Origin: Polaromonas sp. CG_9.7
GTDB lineage: Bacteria > Pseudomonadota > Gammaproteobacteria > Burkholderiales > Burkholderiaceae_C
DNA length: 64,000 bases
Direction of reading: 5' to 3'
Assembly: GCF_015752205.1 (NCBI RefSeq)
Contig: NZ_JADOVG010000007.1
Span: 124,001 to 188,000, forward strand
The notes below the pieces were generated by a model that was not told where the DNA came from, made no database searches, and worked only from the letters and a program-made list of their open reading frames with translations. A program made the position numbers and the translations under genes. Positions within the stretch are counted from its first letter, which is position 1. The number at the start of each line of letters is the position of its first letter. Positions 48,099 to 55,433 of the stretch are shown here, piece after piece.

Positions 48099-48512
48099 AA
48101 AGGTGCACTTGTACAAAGCATTCAGTCTACAAAATTTGTCCGGCCTGCCAATTTCATGGCAGTCCATATATTGGCAGTTGAGCAGGCATCAACAGCACTG
48201 CGGCGTGAACCTTTTTCGCACCCACGAGTCATCAGGACGTTGCACTTGTCATAGCAGCATCAGCCATGGAATGCAAAATCTTCCCCTGCAACTGGCCCGA
48301 TTTTCCACTGATGCGTCGTTGGATTCAGCATTTCAAGATGAAAGGACAGGCAGCAAAAGTTTCTTGGTGATGCAAACAATCAGGGCAGTTATTTCAGCAG
48401 ACAGGCCGCTAATCCGGCAAGACATTCCTGAGTTATTTAGCTGAATCCCGGTTTTCGCTTGCGTTGCCAAAGGCCAGCAGGCGTGTCTTGATAAATGCGT
48501 TGCCACAAAACC
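48099..48512. other. Gap between divergent genes
   Basis: This 414-bp stretch lies between a leftward hypothetical gene and the rightward extensin-like gene. Promoters for both must be here. I see no repeat copy, terminator or decayed gene. Confidence 0.45.
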
Positions 48513-49295
48513 ATGCCTACACCCTCTTCTCCACCACCTCCCTCGGCTGGCCGGTCACGCAACTCGCACACCACGGCCATCGTTTTATGGAGCCTTGTTG
48601 TCGCAGCAGGCTATGGGCTTTACAGCGGACGCCTGGTAATTCCCGAGCGCTTTAACCCTTTGGCACCGCTTGATGTCATGGCGCCGCCAAACCTGTTGAC
48701 CCCCTACAAACTCTCGCGTGCCCGCAGCAGCCCTGAGCAATGCCTGGCATCGCTAGAGCAGACCGGCATGCAGTACGACGTGCTGCCCGACCGCATGACG
48801 GCGCCAGGCTGTGGTTTTGAAAATGCAGTCCGCCTGAAAAGCGCAGGTGTTCGCATCGGCTCACCGCTGTCACTCAGTTGCCCGATGGCGCTGTCGTTTT
48901 TCATGTGGGAAAAGCATGCACTTCAGGCCGCCGCGCAACAGCATTTCGGCCAGCGTGTCGCCGCCATTGACCACCTGGGCAGTTACGCCTGCCGCAACAT
49001 CAACCGGGGCGAAGGCAATTCACCGGACGCGCCAGGCGACGCACGAAGCCGGCATGCCACGGCCAACGCACTGGACATTGCCGGCTTCACGCTCGAAAAA
49101 GGCCAGAAGATCACGGTATTGAAAGACTGGTCGAACACTGATGATCCTTTGGTGGCGGGACCGCACGAGCAATTTCTGAACGATGCACATGCCGGGGCGT
49201 GCCAGTTTTTCAACGGCGTGCTGGGCCCTGACTACAACGCGGTGCACCGCAACCATTTCCACCTGGAAACCGGCGGCTACAGCATGTGCCGATAG
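48513..49295 (+). CDS. Extensin-like C-terminal domain protein
   Basis: The 260-residue protein has a hydrophobic anchor near the N-terminus (about residues 20-38, TAIVLWSLVVAAGYGLYSG) and then an extensin-like C domain (PF06904 type). Typical elements are CLASLEQTGMQYDVLPD, GCGFENAVRLKS, SRHATANALDIAGF and the end HRNHFHLETGGYSMC. The His/Asp pattern (SRHxxxxAxDI, HxxHFHLE) resembles LAS-type peptidoglycan peptidases, so a cell-wall role is plausible. It is probably periplasmic and anchored. Confidence 0.85.
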   Translation: MPTPSSPPPPSAGRSRNSHTTAIVLWSLVVAAGYGLYSGRLVIPERFNPLAPLDVMAPPNLLTPYKLSRARSSPEQCLASLEQTGMQYDVLPDRMTAPGCGFENAVRLKSAGVRIGSPLSLSCPMALSFFMWEKHALQAAAQQHFGQRVAAIDHLGSYACRNINRGEGNSPDAPGDARSRHATANALDIAGFTLEKGQKITVLKDWSNTDDPLVAGPHEQFLNDAHAGACQFFNGVLGPDYNAVHRNHFHLETGGYSMCR

Positions 49296-49313
49296 CGCAA
49301 GCCAGCCTCTTTT

Positions 49314-49375
49314 GCTATTCAATTAATAGCTAATAAGGCATAATCAGCTTGCGCAATAGATCAATTCAACACAAA
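49314..49375 (+). repeat. Dispersed palindromic repeat, copy 8 (core 49314-49330)
   Basis: GCTAT and ATAGC arms with a 7-base spacer have a rightward flank containing AGCTTGCGCAATAG and an AT-rich end. It begins 18 bp after the extensin-like gene. Confidence 0.72.
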
Positions 49376-49489
49376 TATTGACTTGTTGACCTGTCCGAAT
49401 CTAGACTGGCTGCCCCCTTCACGCCCTTACAAGCGCCGCGCCGCAACATGCCGCTAGGCCCGAAAGCGACGGGGCAAAGTGCTTCACAA

Positions 49490-49819
49490 ATTTCGGGGTT
49501 GACGTGGTGGCCGTTGCTGTAAAGCTAGCGCTGACAAAAATGGCCGTCGCCGCAAAGTGCATTGAACGGCAACGGCACCTGGTTGCCGACCTTGAGTTTT
49601 CCCTCGACGCACCTACTTCCTCAATCACGCGGGTGAACTCATGGCCAAAGGTGGTGCCCACACGGGTTTTGGGCACGAGGCCGTGGAACAGATGCAGGTC
49701 TGAGCCGCAGATGCAGGCGCGGTTGACGCGGATGATGGCGTCGCCCGGGTGTTCAATGCAAGCACGAATTTTTGCTCAGCGCGCACCCGGTGTAAGCCGC
49801 GGCAATTCATTGCCAGCAT
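49490..49819 (-). pseudogene. Zinc-type alcohol/formaldehyde dehydrogenase, 5' fragment with frameshifts
   Basis: Read leftward from ATG 49819, three frames in turn match the start of the zinc alcohol dehydrogenase family. First is MLAMNCRGLHRVRAEQK; then, in another frame, EHPGDAIIRVNRACICGSDLHLFHG and TTFGHEFTRVIEEVG, with the zinc-site Cys and the catalytic GHE. A third frame gives LKVGNQVPLPFNALCGDGHFC. At least two frameshifts and a stop break it, and the rest of the gene (over 250 residues) is missing. It lies between two palindromic-repeat copies. Confidence 0.75.
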
Positions 49820-50016
49820 GTTTTTCGCTAGTTTAAAAAGGTCGGTGGAGACAACTACGAAAACGAAAGCGGGTAACACCCGTCGTAGGCGGGTCAACGC
49901 AGCCAGGGTAAGAAGCGCCTGACAGAGCGTGGCCCGGAAGATGACAATTCCAGGACGCATCACTCGCTGCGGCGTTCTCGCTGCACGCAGGCAAGCCGCA
50001 GCGCATTTCCCGCTGA

Positions 50017-50079
50017 ATTCAAGTAAAAACACGCTGTAGCGCACGTTCTTATTGCGAAAGCAGCTATGGATTCAATAGC
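50017..50079 (-). repeat. Dispersed palindromic repeat, copy 9 (core 50063-50079)
   Basis: GCTAT and ATAGC arms with a 7-base spacer have a leftward flank with GCTGCTTTCGCAATAAG, GTGCGCTACAGC and a T-rich end. It lies upstream of the helicase gene. The gap 49296-50248 holds this copy, copy 8 and the dehydrogenase fragment, and otherwise nothing recognised. Confidence 0.72.
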
Positions 50080-50248
50080 ATCCGGAGGCAACGTCCGATG
50101 CCTGCCTGACGGGCGCACACGAATGTTGAACAGGCGCTGAAAGGTCGGGGCTTAAACTTGCGGGTTCTGGCGACAACCGGTCGCAGCACTTAACCGGCTT
50201 TTAGCGTCTTCCCTTTTGTCTTCTGCCTTCCTTCCGAGCCCCTTTTCC

Positions 50249-51517
50249 ATGCCTTTTTCATCCCTCGGCTTTTCGCCGGCCTTGCTGCCCGTGCTGTCGC
50301 GCGCGATTGCCGACATGGGCTACCTGGCGCCCACGGCAGTCCAGGCAGCGGCAATTCCCGCCATTTTGCAAGGCCGCGACATTGTGGCCTCAGCCCAGAC
50401 CGGTTCAGGCAAAACGGCGGCTTTCGCCCTGCCCTTGCTGCACCGGCTGGCCGAATCGCCCGTTGGTGCCCGGCGGCGAATTCGCGGCCTGGTGCTGGTG
50501 CCTACGCGCGAACTCGCGGCCCAGGTGGGCGAAGCCCTTGTCAGCATGGCCAAATACCTGCCGCAGCGGCTGAAGGTTGCTGTGGTGTTTGGCGGCGTGT
50601 CGATCAATCCACAAATGATGAACCTTCGGGGCGGGGCCGACATCATCGTCGCCACGCCAGGCCGGTTGATCGACCTGATCGACCACAAAGCGCTGACGCT
50701 GGACGCCGTTGGGACCCTGGTGCTTGATGAAGCCGACCGGCTGCTGGACCTGGGATTTGGCGAAGAGCTGGGTCGCATTCTGCAGCTGTTGCCGGTGCAG
50801 CGCCAGAACCTGTTTTTCTCGGCAACCTTTCCGCCGGCCATCGAAGCACTGGCCGCCCGCATGCTGCGCGAGCCCTTGCGCATTGAGGTGCAGGCTGCGC
50901 CACAAGCCGAGCCCGACATTGCGCAGCGCGCCATTGAGGTTGATCCGAGCAGGCGCACGCAGTTGCTGCGCCATTTGGTGCAGACTGAAAAATGGAGCCG
51001 AGTGCTGGTGTTTGTCGCGACCAAGCATGCCGCCGAGATCGTGGCCGACAAGCTGCGCAAGGCTGACATCGAGGCAGAACCCTTTCACGGCGAACTGAGC
51101 CAGGGCAAGCGAACGCAGGTGCTGCTCGACTTCAAGGAAAAGCGGGTGCAGGTGGTGGTGGCTACCGACGTGGCTGCGCGGGGCCTGGACATTGTGCAAC
51201 TGCCGGTGGTGGTCAACTTCGACCTGCCGCGCTCGTCAAGCGACTACACACACCGCATCGGCCGCACCGGACGGGCCGGTGAAAGCGGCATGGCGATCAG
51301 CTTTGTCAGCGCCGGCACGGACGCGCATTTCCGGCTGATTGAGAAGCGCCAGCGCCTGAACGTGCCGCGTGAACAGGTCGCCGGTTTCGAGCCTCTTGAA
51401 ATCGTTCAGCCCAATGCGGCAGATCCGCTGTCGGTAGGCGGTATCAAGGGCAAGCGCCCGAGCAAGAAGGACAAGCTGCGTGAAGCGGCCGGCCACATCA
51501 AGCCGGCGCAAGACTAA
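50249..51517 (+). CDS. DEAD-box ATP-dependent RNA helicase (RhlE-like)
   Basis: The 422-residue RNA helicase has all core motifs: Q-motif region SLGFSPALLPVLSRAIADMGYLAPTAVQ, motif I AQTGSGKTAAF, PTRELAAQ, ATPGRLIDL, motif II LDEADRLLDLGF, SATF, and in the second domain VLVFVATKHAAE, ATDVAARGLDI and HRIGRTGRAG. A short basic tail follows (KGKRPSKKDKLRE). It resembles the RhlE subgroup; roles include ribosome assembly and mRNA decay. ATG 50249 is used; the frame opens at a TTG 11 codons earlier. Confidence 0.95.
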   Translation: MPFSSLGFSPALLPVLSRAIADMGYLAPTAVQAAAIPAILQGRDIVASAQTGSGKTAAFALPLLHRLAESPVGARRRIRGLVLVPTRELAAQVGEALVSMAKYLPQRLKVAVVFGGVSINPQMMNLRGGADIIVATPGRLIDLIDHKALTLDAVGTLVLDEADRLLDLGFGEELGRILQLLPVQRQNLFFSATFPPAIEALAARMLREPLRIEVQAAPQAEPDIAQRAIEVDPSRRTQLLRHLVQTEKWSRVLVFVATKHAAEIVADKLRKADIEAEPFHGELSQGKRTQVLLDFKEKRVQVVVATDVAARGLDIVQLPVVVNFDLPRSSSDYTHRIGRTGRAGESGMAISFVSAGTDAHFRLIEKRQRLNVPREQVAGFEPLEIVQPNAADPLSVGGIKGKRPSKKDKLREAAGHIKPAQD

Positions 51518-51547
51518 TAATCTTTTGGTCGGGACTGTCTGCAGCGT

Positions 51548-51877
51548 TTATTCGAAGTCTGCGTCGTCGCCCGAATCGGCTTGAGCGCCCTGCGGCCGGG
51601 CGCTGCGGTGGCCATGCCTGGTGACCACCTCGACATAAAACTGCTCGGCACCTTCCAACACAGCCGTGTCGATCGATGTCATCAGCGCGGCAAAGTGAAC
51701 CACGGCCGCCGTGGCTTCGTTGCTGCCGAACTTGCACTCAAAATCCCAAAAATCCACGCCTGCGGGCAAAGCCCGGCTGCGTTCGCGCTTGACGTATTTG
51801 CGGATGTCGTGCTTGCTGGCTTCAACCAGACGGTCGCGGTTCTTGCCTTCGATGTTAAGGAGGAATGTTTTTCTCAC
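51548..51877 (-). CDS. DUF6172 family protein
   Basis: The 109-residue soluble protein begins MRKTFLLNIEGKNRDRLVEASKHDIRKYVKRERSRALP, a strongly conserved-looking basic start. FWDFECKFGSNEATAAVVHFA and an acidic tail follow. I recognise the pattern of an uncharacterised family called DUF6172. The function is unknown; the basic first half might bind nucleic acid. It converges on the helicase gene with a 30-bp gap and lies downstream of the DsbA-like gene. Confidence 0.78.
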   Translation of the reverse strand: MRKTFLLNIEGKNRDRLVEASKHDIRKYVKRERSRALPAGVDFWDFECKFGSNEATAAVVHFAALMTSIDTAVLEGAEQFYVEVVTRHGHRSARPQGAQADSGDDADFE

Positions 51878-51979
51878 GGAATGGTCCTAATGGGGGTTTG
51901 ATGCGATTCACCCCTTGCGGACGTGACTCAGAAGCGGACCATTATCGGTCCAGCGTTGGCAGCCTCTTGGCAGCCGGGT

Positions 51980-52531
51980 TCAACTGCGTTGCAGCAATGC
52001 CTTGTCAACCGCATCGTGCAGGTGCTGCAGTCCAAACGACACATCGATGAACGTGCCATTGACATAAAACGCAGGCGTCGAGCGCACAACCAGGTGCTGG
52101 CCGCCCAGCATATGCTCCTGCACCCGCTGGAGATAGACATGGTCGGACATTTCGTTGGTATAACGCGCCATGTCCAGACCAACCTGACCGGCATAGTCCA
52201 GCAAATGCTTTTCCTTCAGATGCTGCGCATGGGTGAACAGAAGGTCATACATGGGCCAGAAGCGGCCTTGCGCACCGGCTGCTTCGGCCGCTTCGGCCGC
52301 GAGTTCAGCACGCGGATGCACTTCACGCAGCGGAAAATGGCGAAACACAAAGCACAGCTTGTCGCCAAAATGAGCCCGCAGAATATTCACTGCGCCGTAG
52401 GCCTGGCAGCAAGCCGGGCATTCGAAGTCACCGTACTCAACCAGCGTGACCGGAGCGGATACCGACCCGCTGATGTGGTCAGTTGCCTCGTCAGGTTGCA
52501 GCACGGACACTTTTCTGGAATGGGGGTTCAT
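51980..52531 (-). CDS. DsbA-like thioredoxin-fold protein
   Basis: The 183-residue protein has the thioredoxin-fold start VTLVEYGDFECPACCQAYG with the CxxC motif CPAC near residues 38-41, an inserted helical region (FWPMYDLLFTHAQHL), and the cis-Pro region STPAFYVNGTFID. No signal peptide is seen, so it may work in the cytoplasm, unlike DsbA. It resembles the thioredoxin_4 group often annotated as DsbA family. It lies in a group of four leftward genes with a CxxC-rich protein upstream. Confidence 0.88.
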   Translation of the reverse strand: MNPHSRKVSVLQPDEATDHISGSVSAPVTLVEYGDFECPACCQAYGAVNILRAHFGDKLCFVFRHFPLREVHPRAELAAEAAEAAGAQGRFWPMYDLLFTHAQHLKEKHLLDYAGQVGLDMARYTNEMSDHVYLQRVQEHMLGGQHLVVRSTPAFYVNGTFIDVSFGLQHLHDAVDKALLQRS

Positions 52532-52679
52532 GACGGGTTTCCCTTTACATGTCGCTTGCCCTTGACTGACAAAAAATCCAGCAGGCCCGGGTTCGTACTA
52601 TGCACTGCCGGACATTGAAAAATCAAGTCTTGGCCAAGTCAGCGAATTCCGATGGCGAAATCGGCGAACCGGCGAGGCT

Positions 52680-52958
52680 TCAGGTCACGGACGCTGCGGC
52701 GGCTGCAGCAGCCGACGCAGCGGCAGCCGCCTCAAGCGCTTCGTCCAGCCCCTTGCAGGAAGGCGAGCATACAGCTTGGGACTTGCCCAGCACCTTGCGC
52801 GTGCCCATCAGAGAGCGAGCCCGATGCTTTCCGCACATGAAGCACGACATGGTAGCCGCGCCAAACGACGTGGTAGCCGCAAAGGGCGAACCCGAAACTT
52901 TGGATTTATAGCGCAGGCCGTCTGCGAGTACTGCGGTTTTTGCGTCAGCTCTTGCCAT
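52680..52958 (-). CDS. Small protein with paired CxxC and poly-alanine tail
   Basis: The 92-residue protein begins MARADAKTAVLADG. It has a likely zinc-binding pair, CFMCGKH and CSPSCKG, spaced about 24 residues apart, and ends in a run of Ala broken by Ser (about 17 residues). I do not recognise a family. The ATG at 52958 overlaps the end of the upstream gene by 14 bp, so the two are probably co-translated. The frame is open further back but that part would lie wholly inside the upstream gene. Confidence 0.65.
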   Translation of the reverse strand: MARADAKTAVLADGLRYKSKVSGSPFAATTSFGAATMSCFMCGKHRARSLMGTRKVLGKSQAVCSPSCKGLDEALEAAAAASAAAAAAASVT

Positions 52959-53322
52959 GGGTAGGGTCTTCCTTATGTGATGGATTGGAACGGTCCATGG
53001 CCCGACGCATCGCGCGGTCCAGAACCTCTTTGGCTTGCCGCTCTGCAGCGAGTGAAGCGTCCAGCGCCGAGCGGCAAAGCCCGGCATGCTGGTAATAAAC
53101 GTTCTCGTACAGTTCGGCTGCAGCAGGATGGCTGTCGAGCAAGGCGCCGAGCGCCGTTCCCGGCTCGACTTCGCCCAACTCGCTCACCAGATGCTGAACG
53201 ACCGAGCGGTACTGTTCGGCACCAACCGGAACAGCGCTGCGCTCCAGTCGCTCAAGCAGTTCAGCGAGCACATGGGTCACGGTCAGATCGGTTTTGCGGG
53301 CGTTTGGTTTAGTGGCGTTCAT
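52945..53322 (-). CDS. Hypothetical protein, helical
   Basis: This 125-residue soluble protein is mostly helical in pattern: VTHVLAELLERLERSAVPVGAEQYRSVVQHLVSEL, then ALLDSHPAAAELYENVYYQHAGLCRSALD and a basic/acidic end. I do not recognise a domain. It overlaps the CxxC protein gene downstream by 14 bp. Its start at 53322 is followed upstream by a gap of about 640 bp holding decayed genes. Confidence 0.65.
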   Translation of the reverse strand: MNATKPNARKTDLTVTHVLAELLERLERSAVPVGAEQYRSVVQHLVSELGEVEPGTALGALLDSHPAAAELYENVYYQHAGLCRSALDASLAAERQAKEVLDRAMRRAMDRSNPSHKEDPTHGKS

Positions 53323-53431
53323 GTTATAGATTTGGGGGTTCCATCCCCAAATTCAAGCACTTTGCCAGTCGGCGTCACCAGGGTTGGATCAGCGGCCGGG
53401 CCACTTAAAGCCCAGCCCGACAAACGTTATC

Positions 53432-53497
53432 GCTATATTATTTATAGCTTTTCACGCTTGCCTGTCGTGGGTTGGAGACGTATTTTACCGTTAAAAC
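53432..53497 (+). repeat. Dispersed palindromic repeat, copy 10 (core 53432-53448)
   Basis: GCTAT and ATAGC arms with a 7-base spacer are followed by a flank with TTTTCACGCTTGCC and a T-rich end. It lies in the gap with the decayed sulfonate genes. Confidence 0.7.
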
Positions 53498-53589
53498 CAA
53501 AGCAAGTCACTATCCCGGGTGGCAACGAGGTCTTTTCAGCCCCGTTTTCAGCCCGGCGGCCAGTCCGGACGCACGGCTTCAGCGGCACG

Positions 53590-53784
53590 TTAGCGCAATC
53601 AACACTCTGGAGGCGTGGACCCACGGCTCTTCGCGTAAGCGACCAGTGGGATCAGCACGCCGTCGTAGCCTTGCGTGTCGGCGGCCACGGCGACCTGTTT
53701 GAGGTAGTCAAAGCTGACTTCACTGGCACCTTTTCTGATACCAAGGTAGCGGCTGTCGCCGTGGGCGAGGACGAATCAGAAAAT
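53590..53784 (-). pseudogene. ssuD-like alkanesulfonate monooxygenase, 5' remnant
   Basis: Read leftward, one frame gives a Phe-stop-Phe followed by [22 protein letters not shown] and [16 protein letters not shown], which matches the start of SsuD. The conserved Trp appears to be a TGA stop at 53776-53778. After VLIP the match goes on in another frame as [13 protein letters not shown], so a base is lost near 53647. The rest of the gene is gone. SsuD releases sulfite from alkanesulfonates; this copy cannot do so. Confidence 0.75.
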
Positions 53785-53867
53785 TGCCTATTGAATGCTG
53801 CTTCATGCGTTGTTGGTGATTGCCCGAAGCGCTACTTGCTTCATACAGAGAAAGCATCATTCCCGCG

Positions 53868-53965
53868 ACCCGAACGGGCTGGGGAATCAGGCAGGGCTTG
53901 AAAAAGGTGTCGGCCACGCGCTGCCGGTCGGCCATGGAGGTTAGGCCAGCGGGCATGAAGCTCAC
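53868..53965 (-). pseudogene. ssuA-like sulfonate-binding protein, 3' remnant (tentative)
   Basis: A short frame contains GLTSMADRQRVADTFF and LIPQPVRVA, which resembles the C-terminal end of aliphatic-sulfonate binding proteins (ADxFxxLGLIPxPVxV). It lies just before the ssuD remnant in the usual ssuA-ssuD order, and directly after the sbp stop. The match is short, so this rests partly on context. Confidence 0.45.
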
Positions 53966-54993
53966 TTTTGCGTGTAGATCTGGTCGAACGAGCCACCATC
54001 GGCAAAATGGTCCTTGTCGGCCTTGGTCCAGCCGCCAAAACCCTGGTCAATCGTGAACAGTGTGAGCGTGGGGAACTGGCTGGCGTACTTGGCCTTGGCT
54101 TTTTCGCCGGTCGGTCGATAGTAGTTGCGCCCGGCAATGTCCTGGCCCTCGTCGGAATACAGGTAGTCCAGATACGCGGCGGCCACGGCGCGTGTGCCTT
54201 TCTTGTCCACGTACTTGTCGACCAGCGCCACCGTGGGCTCGGCCAGGATGCTGATCGACGGCACCACCACCTGGAACTTGTCGGCGCCAAACTCTTTCAG
54301 CGCCAGGAAGGCTTCGTTTTCCCAGGCCAGCAGCACGTCGCCAACGCTGCGCTGCACGAAGGTGATGGTCGAGCCGCGCGCGCCGGTGTCGAGTACCGGC
54401 ACGTTCTTGTAGAGCTGGCCGACGAACTCCCTGGCCTTGGCATCGCTGCCGGCGTTCTTGCGCTTGGCAAATTCCCAGGCGGCCAGGTAGTTCCAGCGCG
54501 CGCCGCCCGACGTCTTGGGGTTGGGCGTGATGACGGACACGCCGGGTCTGGCCAGGTCGTCCCAGTCCTTGATGGCCTTGGGGTTGCCCTTGCGTACCAG
54601 GAAAACGATGGTCGAGGTGTAGGGCGCCGAGTTGTGCGGCAGGCGCTTTTGCCAGTCCTTCGGAACCAGGCCGCCGTTCTTCACCAGCGCATCAACATCG
54701 CCGGCCAGCCCCAGCGTGACCACGTCGGCGTCGATGCCGTCGATCACCGAGCGCGCCTGCTTGCCCGAGCCGCCATGCGACTGCTTGATGCTCACGTCCT
54801 GTCCGGTCTTGGCCTTCCAGTATTTGGTGAAGGCGGCGTTGTAGTCCACATAGAGTTCGCGGGTCGGGTCGTAGGACACGTTAAGCAGCCTGACCGGCGC
54901 CGTCTGGGCTTGGCTGGACAGCACTGCCCCGGCCAAAGCCATGGCCAATGCGGTGCGGCCTGAAAGATTGATAAAGTACCTGCGTGAGTTCAT
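53962..54993 (-). CDS. sbp: Sulfate ABC transporter substrate-binding protein
   Basis: This periplasmic protein binds sulfate or thiosulfate for uptake by CysTWA. The 343-residue protein has a signal peptide (residues 1-29, ending SSQAQ) and the family signatures [47 protein letters not shown] and [19 protein letters not shown], whose Gly/Ser/Arg residues bind sulfate. ATG 54993 starts the signal peptide; a 15-codon extension is unlikely. No cysT, cysW or cysA follows; decayed ssu remnants do. An inverted repeat at 55073-55098 lies upstream. Confidence 0.96.
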   Translation of the reverse strand: MNSRRYFINLSGRTALAMALAGAVLSSQAQTAPVRLLNVSYDPTRELYVDYNAAFTKYWKAKTGQDVSIKQSHGGSGKQARSVIDGIDADVVTLGLAGDVDALVKNGGLVPKDWQKRLPHNSAPYTSTIVFLVRKGNPKAIKDWDDLARPGVSVITPNPKTSGGARWNYLAAWEFAKRKNAGSDAKAREFVGQLYKNVPVLDTGARGSTITFVQRSVGDVLLAWENEAFLALKEFGADKFQVVVPSISILAEPTVALVDKYVDKKGTRAVAAAYLDYLYSDEGQDIAGRNYYRPTGEKAKAKYASQFPTLTLFTIDQGFGGWTKADKDHFADGGSFDQIYTQK

Positions 54994-55072
54994 GGTTTGC
55001 TTCCCTTGTTTTGAAAAATCGCATTCAAATGCGGACAAAATGGATTCTGGATGTCGGCAATGAAAAACATAA

Positions 55073-55098
55073 CGAATAAAAACTTAGTTCTTTATTCG
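55073..55098. promoter_or_regulatory. Inverted repeat between sbp and yggX, candidate operator
   Basis: CGAATAAA and TTTATTCG arms are separated by 10 bases. The repeat lies 80 bp before sbp and 45 bp before yggX. A related palindrome lies before the tauE-like gene at 58808-58821, so both may bind the same sulfur regulator (for example a CysB-type protein). No regulator gene is in the window. Confidence 0.4.
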
Positions 55099-55142
55099 AA
55101 AAAAATCTTTAGACTTTTAAACACCCCGAAAGAACTCTCTAC

Positions 55143-55424
55143 ATGGCACGTCTCGTTAACTGCATCAAGCTCGGCAAGGAAGCCGAAGGGCTGGACTTTC
55201 CACCGTATCCCGGCCCGCTGGGCAAGCGCATTTATGAAGAAGTCAGCAAGCCGGCCTGGGCGGACTGGATGAAGCAGCAAACCATGCTGGTCAATGAAAA
55301 CCGACTCAACCTGGCCGATGCGCGCGCGCGCCAATACCTGGCGCGGCAGATGGAAAAGCATTTCTTCGGCGATGGCGCCGATGCGGTGCAGGGTTACGTT
55401 CCGCCGACGCCGCCCGGCGCCTGA
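55143..55424 (+). CDS. yggX: YggX family Fe(II)-trafficking / oxidative damage protection protein
   Basis: YggX helps keep iron-sulfur clusters intact during oxidative stress and is linked to iron trafficking. The 93-residue protein matches the family throughout: [24 protein letters not shown] with the single conserved Cys7, then [21 protein letters not shown] and [15 protein letters not shown] proline-rich tail (PPTPPG) follows. It lies 9 bp before mnmC and is probably co-transcribed with it. Confidence 0.96.
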   Translation: MARLVNCIKLGKEAEGLDFPPYPGPLGKRIYEEVSKPAWADWMKQQTMLVNENRLNLADARARQYLARQMEKHFFGDGADAVQGYVPPTPPGA

Positions 55425-55433
55425 GCGCGGCCA

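Noticed and set aside
48103-48444. Plus-strand frame of 113 residues in the gap before the extensin-like gene
   Set aside because: No family resemblance, poor start context and unusual composition; the gap is reported as non-coding.
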